DNA of 64,000 nt from the NCBI GenBank assembly GCA_012523405.1, contig JAAYIN010000064.1, forward strand, positions 1 through 64,000. The letters are read 5' to 3'. The position numbers and the translations under genes were made by a program. Position 1 is the first letter of the stretch, and the number at the start of each line of letters is the position of its first letter. This document shows positions 51,378 to 60,315 of this stretch, piece by piece. The notes beneath the pieces were generated by a model, which was not told the origin of the DNA, did not search any database, and saw only the letters and a list, made by a program, of their open reading frames with translations. This stretch comes from Clostridiales bacterium (GTDB taxonomy: Bacteria; Bacillota; Clostridia; Christensenellales; Aristaeellaceae).

Positions 51378-52181
51378 TTACTGTGCATATACCGCAACAT
51401 AATAGCTGCGGGGGCGCGGTCCGTCATATTCTGCAAAAACCACCGCTTGCTCTGTTCCAAGCATCGGCTTACCATCCCTGACGGGAAGGGTAAACTGAGA
51501 GTCGGTTAATGCTGTCTTGACATGGCCGCCTGCGTCCGAGGCAGTCTCTCTGTGTTTAAAGTCCACGCGGGTGGGAATCATACGCTCGATATCCTCCATC
51601 ACATCGCGAGCAGCCAAAGGATCGCGAGGGGCCACGATCAGCCCTGCTGTGGAGTGGAGCATGGACACATGGCAAATGCCATCGCGTACACCGCTTCTGG
51701 TTACGATCTGTTCGATCGATTCGGTCAAATCGTGCATTCCCATATAGGTCGTCTCCACATTTCCCTTTTCCAGATACAGCTCCTTGCTGATGATCTGAAC
51801 ATAGAACTCTCTGGGACGCGGACCATCAAATTCCACGAACACCAGTCCTTGTGAAGAACCCAACACTGTTTTTCCTTCATGAATAATCAGCGTTGCAGAA
51901 GTACCCATCATCGCGGATTTCACATGACCGGAGGCATCGTAGGGGGAGTCTTGATGTTTGTAGCTCACCCGCGTTGGAATATTTCGATCTATTTCATCCA
52001 GTAGATCATCCAATCCACGGGGGTCCCAAAAAGAAGTAATCGCTAAACCTGCTGTTGTGTGCGGAATAGATACCAAACACACGCCCTCTTGAACGCCGCT
52101 CTCAGCCACAATTTCATTGACTTGGGCAGTGATGGAGGTACAGGATCGAAATTCTGTCGTCAGCTTTCTATGATAAAACAT
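51378..52181 (-). CDS. tandem YjbQ-YjbQ protein
   Basis: Two complete UPF0047/YjbQ domains in 267 residues: 1-133 and about 143-267. Each keeps the active-site motifs, IPHTTAG with His41 and GHVKSA with His86 in domain 1, and LHSTAG with His176 and GHVKTA with His220 in domain 2. The C-terminal EFDGPRPR/EYDGPRPR signatures are doubled too. YjbQ proteins are usually single-domain trimers of about 130-140 residues, so a fused pair is unusual. AAAGGAGGAA precedes the ATG. Confidence 0.85.
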   Translation of the reverse strand: MFYHRKLTTEFRSCTSITAQVNEIVAESGVQEGVCLVSIPHTTAGLAITSFWDPRGLDDLLDEIDRNIPTRVSYKHQDSPYDASGHVKSAMMGTSATLIIHEGKTVLGSSQGLVFVEFDGPRPREFYVQIISKELYLEKGNVETTYMGMHDLTESIEQIVTRSGVRDGICHVSMLHSTAGLIVAPRDPLAARDVMEDIERMIPTRVDFKHRETASDAGGHVKTALTDSQFTLPVRDGKPMLGTEQAVVFAEYDGPRPRSYYVAVYAQ

Positions 52182-52194
52182 GATGGTTCCTCCT

Positions 52195-53367
52195 TTAACC
52201 GATAATTTCGATTTTACTTGTGCTCAACGTATAGCAGTCTCTGTTTGCAAATGGATTGTTTGCTTCATTTTCATTGTGCCTAAAGAAGGCCTCGCCTTGC
52301 AGCTCAGAGAGATATCCAGCTAGCAAAGAAGCAGGGATATAGTCCATCAATGGAAGCATCCACTCATAGCCCTGCGGTGCATGCGGCAAAGTGCAGACTT
52401 CTGCACCAGCTTCAAAATCGCTTTTCTCTGCATTGGTAACAACAAGCACTGGCCGCCCAATCTTGACTGCCGATCCAACGGTTTCCTGAATTCTCCCAAA
52501 AGAAGGCGAATTCTTATCTGCCATCACCACAGTGCCGATCGTAGCGGGGTCTTTAATGAAATAGTTGATATGGCACCAATCTTCGCTATCATCCACCGAT
52601 ACGCTGCAGCCATTGCACTCTACGAATTTAGCTGCGCCAAAGAAAGCTGAGCCATAGCCGACGTCATCACCGATAAAATCGAACTTCTGAATGTCCTTCC
52701 ATTTTTGTGCCAAGGCAAACATCTGATCATCGATCTGCTCCATCACATCAGCATAGCTGTCGACATAAGTCTGGATCGCCTTACGAAAATCTGACGGCCC
52801 TGTTGGCGGCAGCGTACCGCGCACATGACCCAGACGGGTAGCAAAGGCAATCAAGCCCACCAATGAGCCAAAGTAAGAACGCAGCCCCGGAGAGTCGTTG
52901 GGGAACGCAGGCGTACCCACTGTATACACTCGCTTGGCAATCTTTGCTGCACGAGATGAAGGATTATTGGTCAGCAGAATTGAAAAAGCGCCTACATGAT
53001 TGGCTTTTTCCAACGCTTCGCATACTCTGGCGCTGCCGCCGCTTGCACTGATGGCAATCGCCAACGGGCTGTTTGGTTCTCCAATTCCAATCTCTGCGCG
53101 AGACAGGAATCGGGTAAACTCAATTGCGCGCATTACCCTAACCCCAAAGCAGTCACAATAGCGTTCGATCACAGGAGCCATTGCAATTGCTGCCGCATAT
53201 GAATCCCCGCAGCCTGTGAGAATGATTTTTCTGGCATCAAAGATTTCCGCCATGGTCATCAAGTCCCTCAGCCCCGGGCCGAAGCAGCCCTCAAGCTGTT
53301 GCTCCGCCAGTTCCGGCAGACTTAACACCTGCTGACGGATAAAGTTGTCACGTTCCGATTTATTCAC
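52195..53367 (-). CDS. double SIS-domain protein 3
   Basis: 390 residues, two SIS domains: GCGDSYAAAIAMAP, ISASGGSARVCEALEKA and SPGLRSYFGSL in the first; FIGDDVGYGSAFFGAAKFVE, VDDSEDWCHINYF and RIQETVGSAVKIGRPVLVV in the second. Closest in pattern to SIS protein 2. GTG 53367 has GGAGG 8 nt upstream; the ORF extension to 53391 lacks a site. Followed by the tandem YjbQ gene after 13 nt. Confidence 0.82.
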   Translation of the reverse strand: MNKSERDNFIRQQVLSLPELAEQQLEGCFGPGLRDLMTMAEIFDARKIILTGCGDSYAAAIAMAPVIERYCDCFGVRVMRAIEFTRFLSRAEIGIGEPNSPLAIAISASGGSARVCEALEKANHVGAFSILLTNNPSSRAAKIAKRVYTVGTPAFPNDSPGLRSYFGSLVGLIAFATRLGHVRGTLPPTGPSDFRKAIQTYVDSYADVMEQIDDQMFALAQKWKDIQKFDFIGDDVGYGSAFFGAAKFVECNGCSVSVDDSEDWCHINYFIKDPATIGTVVMADKNSPSFGRIQETVGSAVKIGRPVLVVTNAEKSDFEAGAEVCTLPHAPQGYEWMLPLMDYIPASLLAGYLSELQGEAFFRHNENEANNPFANRDCYTLSTSKIEIIG

Positions 53368-53411
53368 GCATACTTCCTCCTTTATCATCATTCAATATAG
53401 TTATCATCATA

Positions 53412-54419
53412 TCAACCGAAGTTGTAGAAGAACAACAAAGCGAGCCCCGCAAAATAAAGCGCTAAACCAGCAAACAGCACCACCATGGTCTTTTTCTTTG
53501 CGCCTTGGAACTCCTTATAGTAAAAACCCCATGAGTAGGTCCATATGCTGGACGTCTTGCCAAACAAAAATGACAGTGTGGCGCTGATGGCCGGCATCGC
53601 ATAGATCGAGAGCACATTACCGCCGTAATGGCATACGGCAGAGATCGCGCTGAGTAACAGTGGTTTTTTACTGGAACCAATGCAGAGCACGGTTTTCCAC
53701 TGACGATTGCGCGTAAAGATGATCATTCCTGCCACCAACATGGATATCGCAGATCCAGTCACCATAAACGCACATGTGAGAATAGGCTGAATTCCTGCGG
53801 CAGTACCGCTAGCAGTGCCGCTCGCCCAACCATTCATCAAAATACAATCCAGCAAAATCAGCGCAATAACCTTAAAGCTTACCTTGCCACGAGGCTTGTC
53901 CCCATTCACTGTCCCCTCTGCTGCTGCCTGATCCATAGAGCACATTTGAGAAGCTCTGTTACAAACATAGCTTGCCAGCAGGAAGATGACCGAAGTCATC
54001 ACAATCAATGGAAGTGCCTTGGGATCATCAGGCAGTCCTTCTTTGGAAATAGAGGTGATAATTCCTAAAATGCTAGTGACGGCACCTGATAGCGTGGTAG
54101 CCAGCATCAACCCCAAATCATTCATGATAGAAAGGCTGATCAATAGACCGATAGACATCATCGCGCCGCCAATCATAATTTCCCACATCACATCCGTATG
54201 TTGAGAAATAGCAACGATCAATCCCTCAGGCAGCAGCACCGGTGACAGAACCAGCGTAATTGCCCACACCAGCACAAAAGAAAACATATAAAGCATGAAA
54301 GCGATGCCCGAAATCGGGTAATCCTTTTTCAGCTTCACCACCTGCATCCAACTGCCCCACATACCCGCCGCTAAGAGCGTTAAGAAAATAGCTAGCGGTG
54401 TTGAGAAATATTGCGTCAA
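53412..54419 (-). CDS. RhaT/GRP-like sugar permease
   Basis: Integral membrane protein of 335 residues with about ten helices, of the drug/metabolite superfamily and like the RhaT or glucose/ribose uptake group: AAGMWGSWMQVVKLKKDYPI near the N-terminus and FGKTSSIWTYSWGFYYKEFQG near the C-terminus. The TTG start at 54419 has AGGAGGA upstream; extra codons to 54476 are unlikely. A third kind of transporter in the SIS operon; substrate unknown. Confidence 0.7.
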   Translation of the reverse strand: MTQYFSTPLAIFLTLLAAGMWGSWMQVVKLKKDYPISGIAFMLYMFSFVLVWAITLVLSPVLLPEGLIVAISQHTDVMWEIMIGGAMMSIGLLISLSIMNDLGLMLATTLSGAVTSILGIITSISKEGLPDDPKALPLIVMTSVIFLLASYVCNRASQMCSMDQAAAEGTVNGDKPRGKVSFKVIALILLDCILMNGWASGTASGTAAGIQPILTCAFMVTGSAISMLVAGMIIFTRNRQWKTVLCIGSSKKPLLLSAISAVCHYGGNVLSIYAMPAISATLSFLFGKTSSIWTYSWGFYYKEFQGAKKKTMVVLFAGLALYFAGLALLFFYNFG

Positions 54420-54479
54420 GAAAACTCCTCCTACGTCTGTATATCTAGCACTGCCACAGTATGAAAAACGAAACATTCG

Positions 54480-54905
54480 CTATGGCGTACTGTTACCCTC
54501 TACATCCACAACGGTTTGATACGCAGCTTCGCTGTAAGTTGCTAACGCCTGCTTATACTGATCAGTATGCAGGCTGTCAACCGCTGCAAATAAATAAGCA
54601 AAAAAGATAAAAACCACCATCAGCCCCGCTAAAGAGCTCAGTAGGGTTTGATTGCGAAAAAAAGGAATTCCCTGACGCAAAAATGTATCCGACATAAAAA
54701 TAGCAGGGCTGATCATCCATAGACAAATGATGAGCGCAGTAAGATAATAGATACCTGTATCATAGGGTCCCGCCGCAACAGGCGGCGGTGTGCCTAACGC
54801 AAGGATCAGCACCGCCAATGATAGGAGGTACCATATTACCGCAACAATCATTTTCCACGGTTTTTGAGATCGAAACCCCAGTAGTTTACGAAGCGCCTTT
54901 TTCAT
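54480..54905 (-). CDS. unknown small membrane protein
   Basis: 141 residues with a basic N-terminus (MKKALRKLLG) and three hydrophobic helices at about 18-38, 50-70 and 85-110, and an acidic C-terminus. I do not recognise a family. It lies between the RhaT-like permease and the first PfkB gene with a good ribosome site (AGGGGAG), and could be an accessory subunit of that permease. Confidence 0.55.
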   Translation of the reverse strand: MKKALRKLLGFRSQKPWKMIVAVIWYLLSLAVLILALGTPPPVAAGPYDTGIYYLTALIICLWMISPAIFMSDTFLRQGIPFFRNQTLLSSLAGLMVVFIFFAYLFAAVDSLHTDQYKQALATYSEAAYQTVVDVEGNSTP

Positions 54906-54931
54906 AGGTTCACTCCCCTTTTCGCACCGTG

Positions 54932-55909
54932 TTAGCTCAGTTGAAATTTCTGTTCTGCCCGCATTTTTTCAAAGCTATCCTGTGCCAATTTCCTCGCCAA
55001 CAACATTTTTTCCGATGTATAGAGAGGATAAGGCCCTCTTTGCGCTGCATTAAAGCCAGCAGCTACATTTGCCATTACAGCAACCATAGCAGGATGCTCA
55101 CCAGCGAAATGCGCATATGCAGCCGAACCTGTCGAGCAGTTGCCGCAGCCCGTAGGATCGACCGATGGGCCAAAGGGCTCCATCACAGGGCAAAAATATG
55201 CGTTGGTCGGGGTTACGGCGTAGGAGCCTCTGCTGCCTACCCGATAGAAGGTAAATGCCGTGGGAAGCTTTTGCAGTTCATTAATAATGCCTGCGTCGTC
55301 ATCCTTGGGCAACTTAAACATATCTCCGGCTTCGTTGCTGTTAATGGACCAGGCATCTGCTACTTCCAATACCTTGTGTACCTTGTCCAGCACTCTTTCA
55401 TGCGAGTAGCCCATTGCCCGATAAAACGAGCCTATATATTCAATTTCCCACATGATTTTCAGCCCATTTTTTTCCTTCATCTTGCTCAGATTATTCCACA
55501 CTACCTCGTCCATATTCTGAGCCATATACATGCCCTTCATCTGATAACCCGCAGCCGATTCATCGATATCATCGGCATGGGTCTTAAGGTAGCCAAGATG
55601 TTCCATGGAAAAGCTGGGCGTAGCCATGAAGGAGCCATCGTGATTGTACTTCAGTGTGTAGCGGGTGTGCTCTTCCAGCTCCTCGCGGACAGATTCACGG
55701 GTTACGCTGTTAGCATCCATCCATTTTCCATAGGTGTCTTTGTAGTCAGCGCCAGTTTTGCACACCAGCTTGCAGTTTTCCGTCCAAATACGCATACCGG
55801 ACAGCGCATAGAATGCAGGACCGCCCATATTCCATTCAGATAGATTTCCATCTTTATCTTCGATTCGATCAGACATAATGTTGCCACAGGCTAGGTATTC
55901 AATCGACAT
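54932..55909 (-). CDS. PfkB-family protein with Asn in place of the catalytic Asp (1)
   Basis: Ribokinase/PfkB fold, 325 residues: N-terminal GGPAFYALSGM (residues 29-39) with the glycine pair, the NSNEAGDMF motif (190-198), and the C-terminal signature DPTGCGNCSTG at 251-261. In active kinases of this family the last motif is DTxGAGD with the catalytic base Asp; here position 257 is Asn. It may therefore be inactive, use another base, or have changed chemistry. A paralogue at 58354 has the same change. AAGGAGG precedes the ATG; 12 nt after SIS protein 4. Confidence 0.83.
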   Translation of the reverse strand: MSIEYLACGNIMSDRIEDKDGNLSEWNMGGPAFYALSGMRIWTENCKLVCKTGADYKDTYGKWMDANSVTRESVREELEEHTRYTLKYNHDGSFMATPSFSMEHLGYLKTHADDIDESAAGYQMKGMYMAQNMDEVVWNNLSKMKEKNGLKIMWEIEYIGSFYRAMGYSHERVLDKVHKVLEVADAWSINSNEAGDMFKLPKDDDAGIINELQKLPTAFTFYRVGSRGSYAVTPTNAYFCPVMEPFGPSVDPTGCGNCSTGSAAYAHFAGEHPAMVAVMANVAAGFNAAQRGPYPLYTSEKMLLARKLAQDSFEKMRAEQKFQLS

Positions 55910-55921
55910 ATCGTTTCCTCC

Positions 55922-57085
55922 TTACGGAACATCAATTGGGGAGAAATAGGTTGGAATAAAGATTGTCGGATCCATTCCTCCTCGGAACATTGGCTCTCCA
56001 ATAGTGGTATGACGGAATCCAGCAAAGATAGCGCCTGGCAGATAGGCATACAACTGCGAAAGGAAAGCAAATTGTTCGCTTGGCATAGGGAATGGGCAGT
56101 AGCGGACCTTTTCCGTGATTCCGATTTCTTCAGGTGTTTTATCGCAGAACACAAGCACATCCCGCTTTGCATTTGCGACCATGGCATTAACCGCGCGAGC
56201 AATATTCGGCACATTCGCATCGCTGCTGCGTACCAGCACCAGCTCGCCGCATTCATCCGCAGTGCCCATCATGGCATTCACATGCTGATAGTTTTCGCTG
56301 TCAATCACCGTACAAGCGTCGCCCGACAGTTCAATCACTTTGGCTTGAATGAATTTTCCCGCCCAGAACATGGAGCCGTCCCCAACAATCTCCAGATACT
56401 TCTTATCCATCCACGCAATCGCGGTGGTGAAGCAGGCGTCATCAATCACATTGAGCTGTGCGAAGAAAGCATCGTGGTATGCGGATACCTGTTCGCGCAG
56501 TTGGTCAACCTCTGGCTCGCCCGTACGGCTCTGAGCCATTGCAGCGGCTAATATGGTCAAACTAACCACATTGATGTAGTAGGTACGCAAGCCTGCATTA
56601 TTGTCGCCCGCAGGGCAATTGAGATAGTAAAGGATATCCGCCTCCTGCGCCGTGCGGGATTTGGGACTTCCTGTAGACGCAATGGTTGTCACGCCATGAC
56701 GCTTACATTGTTCCAGCGCCTCATTCGTTCGGAAAATTCCGCCCGATACGCTGATGAACAAAGCGATCGTATCGGAGCAGTCCTCTGCAAACTCATAATG
56801 ACGGCTCAGTTCGATGGCTTCCACTGCTTCAAACTCCACATCAGGCAGGTAATGGGCAAAGGCGTCTTTGATAGCAAAAGCAGCTATGTTGGAGTCGCCG
56901 CATCCGGTAGCGATGATGTGCTTTGCTCGGCGAACGGCAGGGATTTTGACAATCGCACGTACCTGCGCCGCCGCTCGGTCAAACTGTTCCATACTCAAGG
57001 GATCTACATCCATACATTGCGCATGAAAGCTATCTTGAAAATAGAATTTTCTGTAATATTTTTTGTCATTAAGCCTTTGGTACAT
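55922..57085 (-). CDS. double SIS-domain protein 4
   Basis: 387 residues, two SIS domains: GCGDSNIAAFAI and ISVSGGIFRTNEALEQC in the first, NNAGLRTYYIN replacing the NPGLRxYY pattern. In the second the common EDWCH is ENYQH (in IDSENYQHVNAM), still with Glu and His but otherwise diverged. AAAGGAG precedes the ATG. Between SIS protein 5 and the first PfkB gene. Confidence 0.8.
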   Translation of the reverse strand: MYQRLNDKKYYRKFYFQDSFHAQCMDVDPLSMEQFDRAAAQVRAIVKIPAVRRAKHIIATGCGDSNIAAFAIKDAFAHYLPDVEFEAVEAIELSRHYEFAEDCSDTIALFISVSGGIFRTNEALEQCKRHGVTTIASTGSPKSRTAQEADILYYLNCPAGDNNAGLRTYYINVVSLTILAAAMAQSRTGEPEVDQLREQVSAYHDAFFAQLNVIDDACFTTAIAWMDKKYLEIVGDGSMFWAGKFIQAKVIELSGDACTVIDSENYQHVNAMMGTADECGELVLVRSSDANVPNIARAVNAMVANAKRDVLVFCDKTPEEIGITEKVRYCPFPMPSEQFAFLSQLYAYLPGAIFAGFRHTTIGEPMFRGGMDPTIFIPTYFSPIDVP

Positions 57086-57100
57086 ATCACTGCTCCTTTA

Positions 57101-58306
57101 TTATTCCATGCTCCACGTCTGCTTGCGGAAATCATATCGGCCGCAAAAAAAGTTATGCTCATTTACCGCCGCCTGATAGCCCGCGAGCAGGCTTCCTGGG
57201 ATAAAACTCACAAAGGGCGACATCCATTGCTTTGGTGCCTTGGCAATGCGGCATACAAATGCTTTGCCTGCAGAAGCCATGGAATTATAGCCCACTGCGC
57301 TTTTGCCGTAAAAGTTCAAGGAAGGATCAAGCTCTGTATTTGAGTTTTCAAACACAGATGGATCTGCATCACTAACGACCTCAGTGGGACGATGCTGCGC
57401 CAGACAGCCAAAAACGGTGTCGCGCATACGGCTAAGGCTGGGATCAACTTCATTGATCATAATCACCATGCCAAAGCTGCTTGGCTCACGATGAAAAAAG
57501 CCGATATGTGCAAACTCTTCGGACGTGGTGTGATCACAGAACACGCCGCCGCATTCGATGAATTTCTGCTCCACAAACTGAGCGGAATATCCTTCGTTCC
57601 AGTCAGCAATGATTTCAAACCTCGTAAGATCCTTCATAAGCAATGCCTGAGAAAACATTTGATCATCAATGCGATCAAAATCTTCCATAAAGGTCATTGT
57701 ATAGTCTGCGATCTGTTTGCCGATCTCTTCAAATTGCTGAACCGTGGTATGTCCATTGCAAATGCCAAGATAAGCGCCCAGCGCTGCAATCCCGACCATG
57801 CTTGCATAATAGGAACGCAGACCGGGTGTATTGCATCCGTCCGGCGTTTCTACATTGAGGATATGTTTAGCTACTTTACCGGCCTTGGAATCCGAATTGC
57901 GAGTAATTAATACAGATTCCAAGCCTAATGCATTCGCCTTTTCCAAGGCATCTGCCACTCGCTCTGAACCGCCGCTGAAACTGATAGCTACCACCAGAAC
58001 CTCTTGCGGACGAAAACCTTTACGGATTTTTTCATCGGTGTAAAAGCAGCAGAAATCCATAATATCTGGGCTGTTACTTTTTTGTATGCCGCTAAGCTTC
58101 TTAAAACCAGACAGCATCGCGCCTACAGCAGAATAGGAATCACCGCATCCCGTAAGGAGTACGCGTCGAATTCTTCCAGCGGTTTGATCGTTTAATACGC
58201 CGTGCAGCTTGTCCAAATCAAAGCATTTCTCCCGCTGAACCTCAGCCATGGTTTGAAGTGCTAAAACTTGGTCCCTCACGGAGTTATCATATATTTTTTT
58301 ATCCAC
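57101..58306 (-). CDS. double SIS-domain protein 5
   Basis: 401 residues, two SIS domains: GCGDSYSAVGAM, ISFSGGSERVADALEKA and TPGLRSYYASM in the first. In the second SEEFAHIGFF, the version closest to the E-F-x-H motif of AgaS/FrlB-type deaminase or deglycase SIS enzymes, so this copy is a good candidate for the catalytic one. GTG 58306 with GGGAGGA upstream; the ORF extension to 58354 lacks a site. Confidence 0.82.
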   Translation of the reverse strand: MDKKIYDNSVRDQVLALQTMAEVQREKCFDLDKLHGVLNDQTAGRIRRVLLTGCGDSYSAVGAMLSGFKKLSGIQKSNSPDIMDFCCFYTDEKIRKGFRPQEVLVVAISFSGGSERVADALEKANALGLESVLITRNSDSKAGKVAKHILNVETPDGCNTPGLRSYYASMVGIAALGAYLGICNGHTTVQQFEEIGKQIADYTMTFMEDFDRIDDQMFSQALLMKDLTRFEIIADWNEGYSAQFVEQKFIECGGVFCDHTTSEEFAHIGFFHREPSSFGMVIMINEVDPSLSRMRDTVFGCLAQHRPTEVVSDADPSVFENSNTELDPSLNFYGKSAVGYNSMASAGKAFVCRIAKAPKQWMSPFVSFIPGSLLAGYQAAVNEHNFFCGRYDFRKQTWSME

Positions 58307-58353
58307 CGATGATCCTCCCTGTTTTCTCATTGTACTGATGGGCAAACTATCCA

Positions 58354-59307
58354 TTACAACGCAAATTCTTTGCGATATTGATCATACAGTTCCTTCACCT
58401 GAGCCATGGCCTCATCCCTTACAGCCGCAAAGTCCTGTATTACGCCAAACTGGCGAATGTTGAATGCGGAGGCTACGTTGGCGACAATACCAATCATCAA
58501 CGGGTCATAGCCCTCAACGTATGCATACAGGGCAGCGCCTGTGGAGGTGTTGCCGCAGCCCGTAGGATCCACAAATGGACCCGGTGCAGGCGGGAGATAA
58601 TATGCATGATCCTTTGTAACAGCATACAGACCTCTCTCGCCCACACGGAACAACGTGAAATCCACAGGCAGCGTTTGCAGCTTCTGAATGCATGCTTCAT
58701 CACCCTGGACATCAAAAAGGTTTTGAGCCTCTTCGATGTTCAACGAGAAGATATCGACATATTGGCACGCATAAATCACCTTATCCAGATATTTGTTCTG
58801 AGAGCTTGGTCCTTCGATCTCCCACATGACTTTGAAACCATCACGGTTCTTAATAGCGCCAAGCTGATCCCAAAAAACGCGATCATAATTCTGCGCTAAA
58901 TAAATGCCTTTTGTATCACCCTCACAGGTGAAATCGCCAAAATCCGCGGGAGACGTTTTCATATAGCCCTGATTCTGTGTCCACTCGGACAGAAATGACA
59001 AATCACCAATTATGGTTTTATCAAACGAATAAGTGGTATCTTCATTGTAGACTAGATAGCTGTGATTGCAGCTTTCAGAGACAATCCTGAAGCCCTTGCT
59101 TTCTACTCCGTTTTTCTCCATCCATGGGTCAAAAAGCGGATGGTAATCCTCGCCTACTCTGCTACACTGCATTACGTCGTCCGTAAACAGCTTCACGCCG
59201 CTGTATGCGAAGGTAGCGGGTCCTCCAATGCTCTCCTGTGTATGCTCGGTTCCGTCCGCAAAGCGAACTGTATCCAACATAACATTGCCGCCAATTACAT
59301 ATTTCAT
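58354..59307 (-). CDS. PfkB-family protein with Asn in place of the catalytic Asp (2)
   Basis: 317 residues, ribokinase/PfkB fold: GGPATFAYSGV (28-38), SLNIEEAQNLF (188-198) with the N-x-x-E motif, and DPTGCGNTSTG at 247-257. Asn253 stands where the catalytic Asp is expected, as in the paralogue at 54932. Directly downstream of the ABC importer and upstream of SIS proteins 5 and 4, so both copies are embedded in the same pathway. Confidence 0.83.
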   Translation of the reverse strand: MKYVIGGNVMLDTVRFADGTEHTQESIGGPATFAYSGVKLFTDDVMQCSRVGEDYHPLFDPWMEKNGVESKGFRIVSESCNHSYLVYNEDTTYSFDKTIIGDLSFLSEWTQNQGYMKTSPADFGDFTCEGDTKGIYLAQNYDRVFWDQLGAIKNRDGFKVMWEIEGPSSQNKYLDKVIYACQYVDIFSLNIEEAQNLFDVQGDEACIQKLQTLPVDFTLFRVGERGLYAVTKDHAYYLPPAPGPFVDPTGCGNTSTGAALYAYVEGYDPLMIGIVANVASAFNIRQFGVIQDFAAVRDEAMAQVKELYDQYRKEFAL

Positions 59308-59355
59308 TTCGATGGCACCTCTTCGATTTTGGATTTAAGGTGAGACAATCTCACG

Positions 59356-60315
59356 TTACAGCTGCGACTCCGCAGCTTCTGCTTGCATCAGCTTCTTCTT
59401 TGCCTCAAGCAAACGCCGCTTTTCCTGCGTAGAGCGATAAGCGCTTACAATGAAGTAGAAAATGATGATTAATAGGAATGGAAGCGCTGACAGGAAGTAA
59501 GAGTCAACGATATAGGGCTTTAGGTAATTGGTAATTGCATACGCGAGGCCAAATACAAAGCTCATGATCGTCGCGCCCACAGGCATTCCGTTTCCGATGG
59601 TTGCCGCTGCCATACCGATGAATCCACGGTTTGCGGTAATGTTTCGGATGAAGAAGTTGTTGTAGCCCATAGATAAGTACATACCGCCAAGGCTTCCGAC
59701 AGCTGCCGACAGCACAAAAGCAAGTGTGTAGATCTTTCTGGGGTTAATACCAACGGATTCTACCGCATGAGGATTCTGACCGGATGCGCGGATACGCAAA
59801 CCGATTTTCGTGCGAAACAGCAGGAACCAGACCAAAAACACCATGACCAACGCGATGTAAGTAAACAGGTTATGCCCCGATAGAATGGCCCCTAGTATGG
59901 GGATGTCCTTAATCAGCGGTATATCAATCGAACCCAGCGACAGGCTTTGAACCACGCCTGCGGTCGTGTTCTTTGTTCCAGTTACAAGGTAAACCACGAA
60001 TACCGTTCCCGCAACCAGCGACATATTCAGTGAAATGGACATCAGATATAGGTCCGCCTTCATCACGAAGGATGCAAAACACAGGAATAGCGCCAATATT
60101 ACGGAGCAGGCCATACCGCATAGAATACCCAGCCATACATTCTGGAACATTGCGCTGAACATAACACCAGCAAGAGCTGAGGTCAGCATCATGGCCTCAG
60201 CAGCCATGTTCAGCAGTCCGGCTTGCTGCGAAATGGTAGAGCACAGCGCCACAAAAATAATAGGTGTGGAAATACGGATTAGGGAGTAGATAAAATTCGT
60301 GATGTAATCAACCAT
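59356..60315 (-). CDS. BMP-type ABC permease (NupQ-like)
   Basis: Inner-membrane permease of the BMP/nucleoside ABC family (RbsC-like fold), 319 residues with about nine helices. Motifs: LLNMAAEAMMLTSALAGVMFS, RASGQNPHAVESVGINPRKIY (the ATPase-docking loop) and MAAATIGNGMPVGATIMS. The ATG overlaps the last base of the upstream permease stop. Pairs with the permease at 60315. Confidence 0.9.
   Translation of the reverse strand: MVDYITNFIYSLIRISTPIIFVALCSTISQQAGLLNMAAEAMMLTSALAGVMFSAMFQNVWLGILCGMACSVILALFLCFASFVMKADLYLMSISLNMSLVAGTVFVVYLVTGTKNTTAGVVQSLSLGSIDIPLIKDIPILGAILSGHNLFTYIALVMVFLVWFLLFRTKIGLRIRASGQNPHAVESVGINPRKIYTLAFVLSAAVGSLGGMYLSMGYNNFFIRNITANRGFIGMAAATIGNGMPVGATIMSFVFGLAYAITNYLKPYIVDSYFLSALPFLLIIIFYFIVSAYRSTQEKRRLLEAKKKLMQAEAAESQL

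Noticed and set aside
54929-55843. Plus-strand ORF of 304 codons
   Set aside because: It lies antisense over the PfkB gene, which has clear family motifs and a strong ribosome site.
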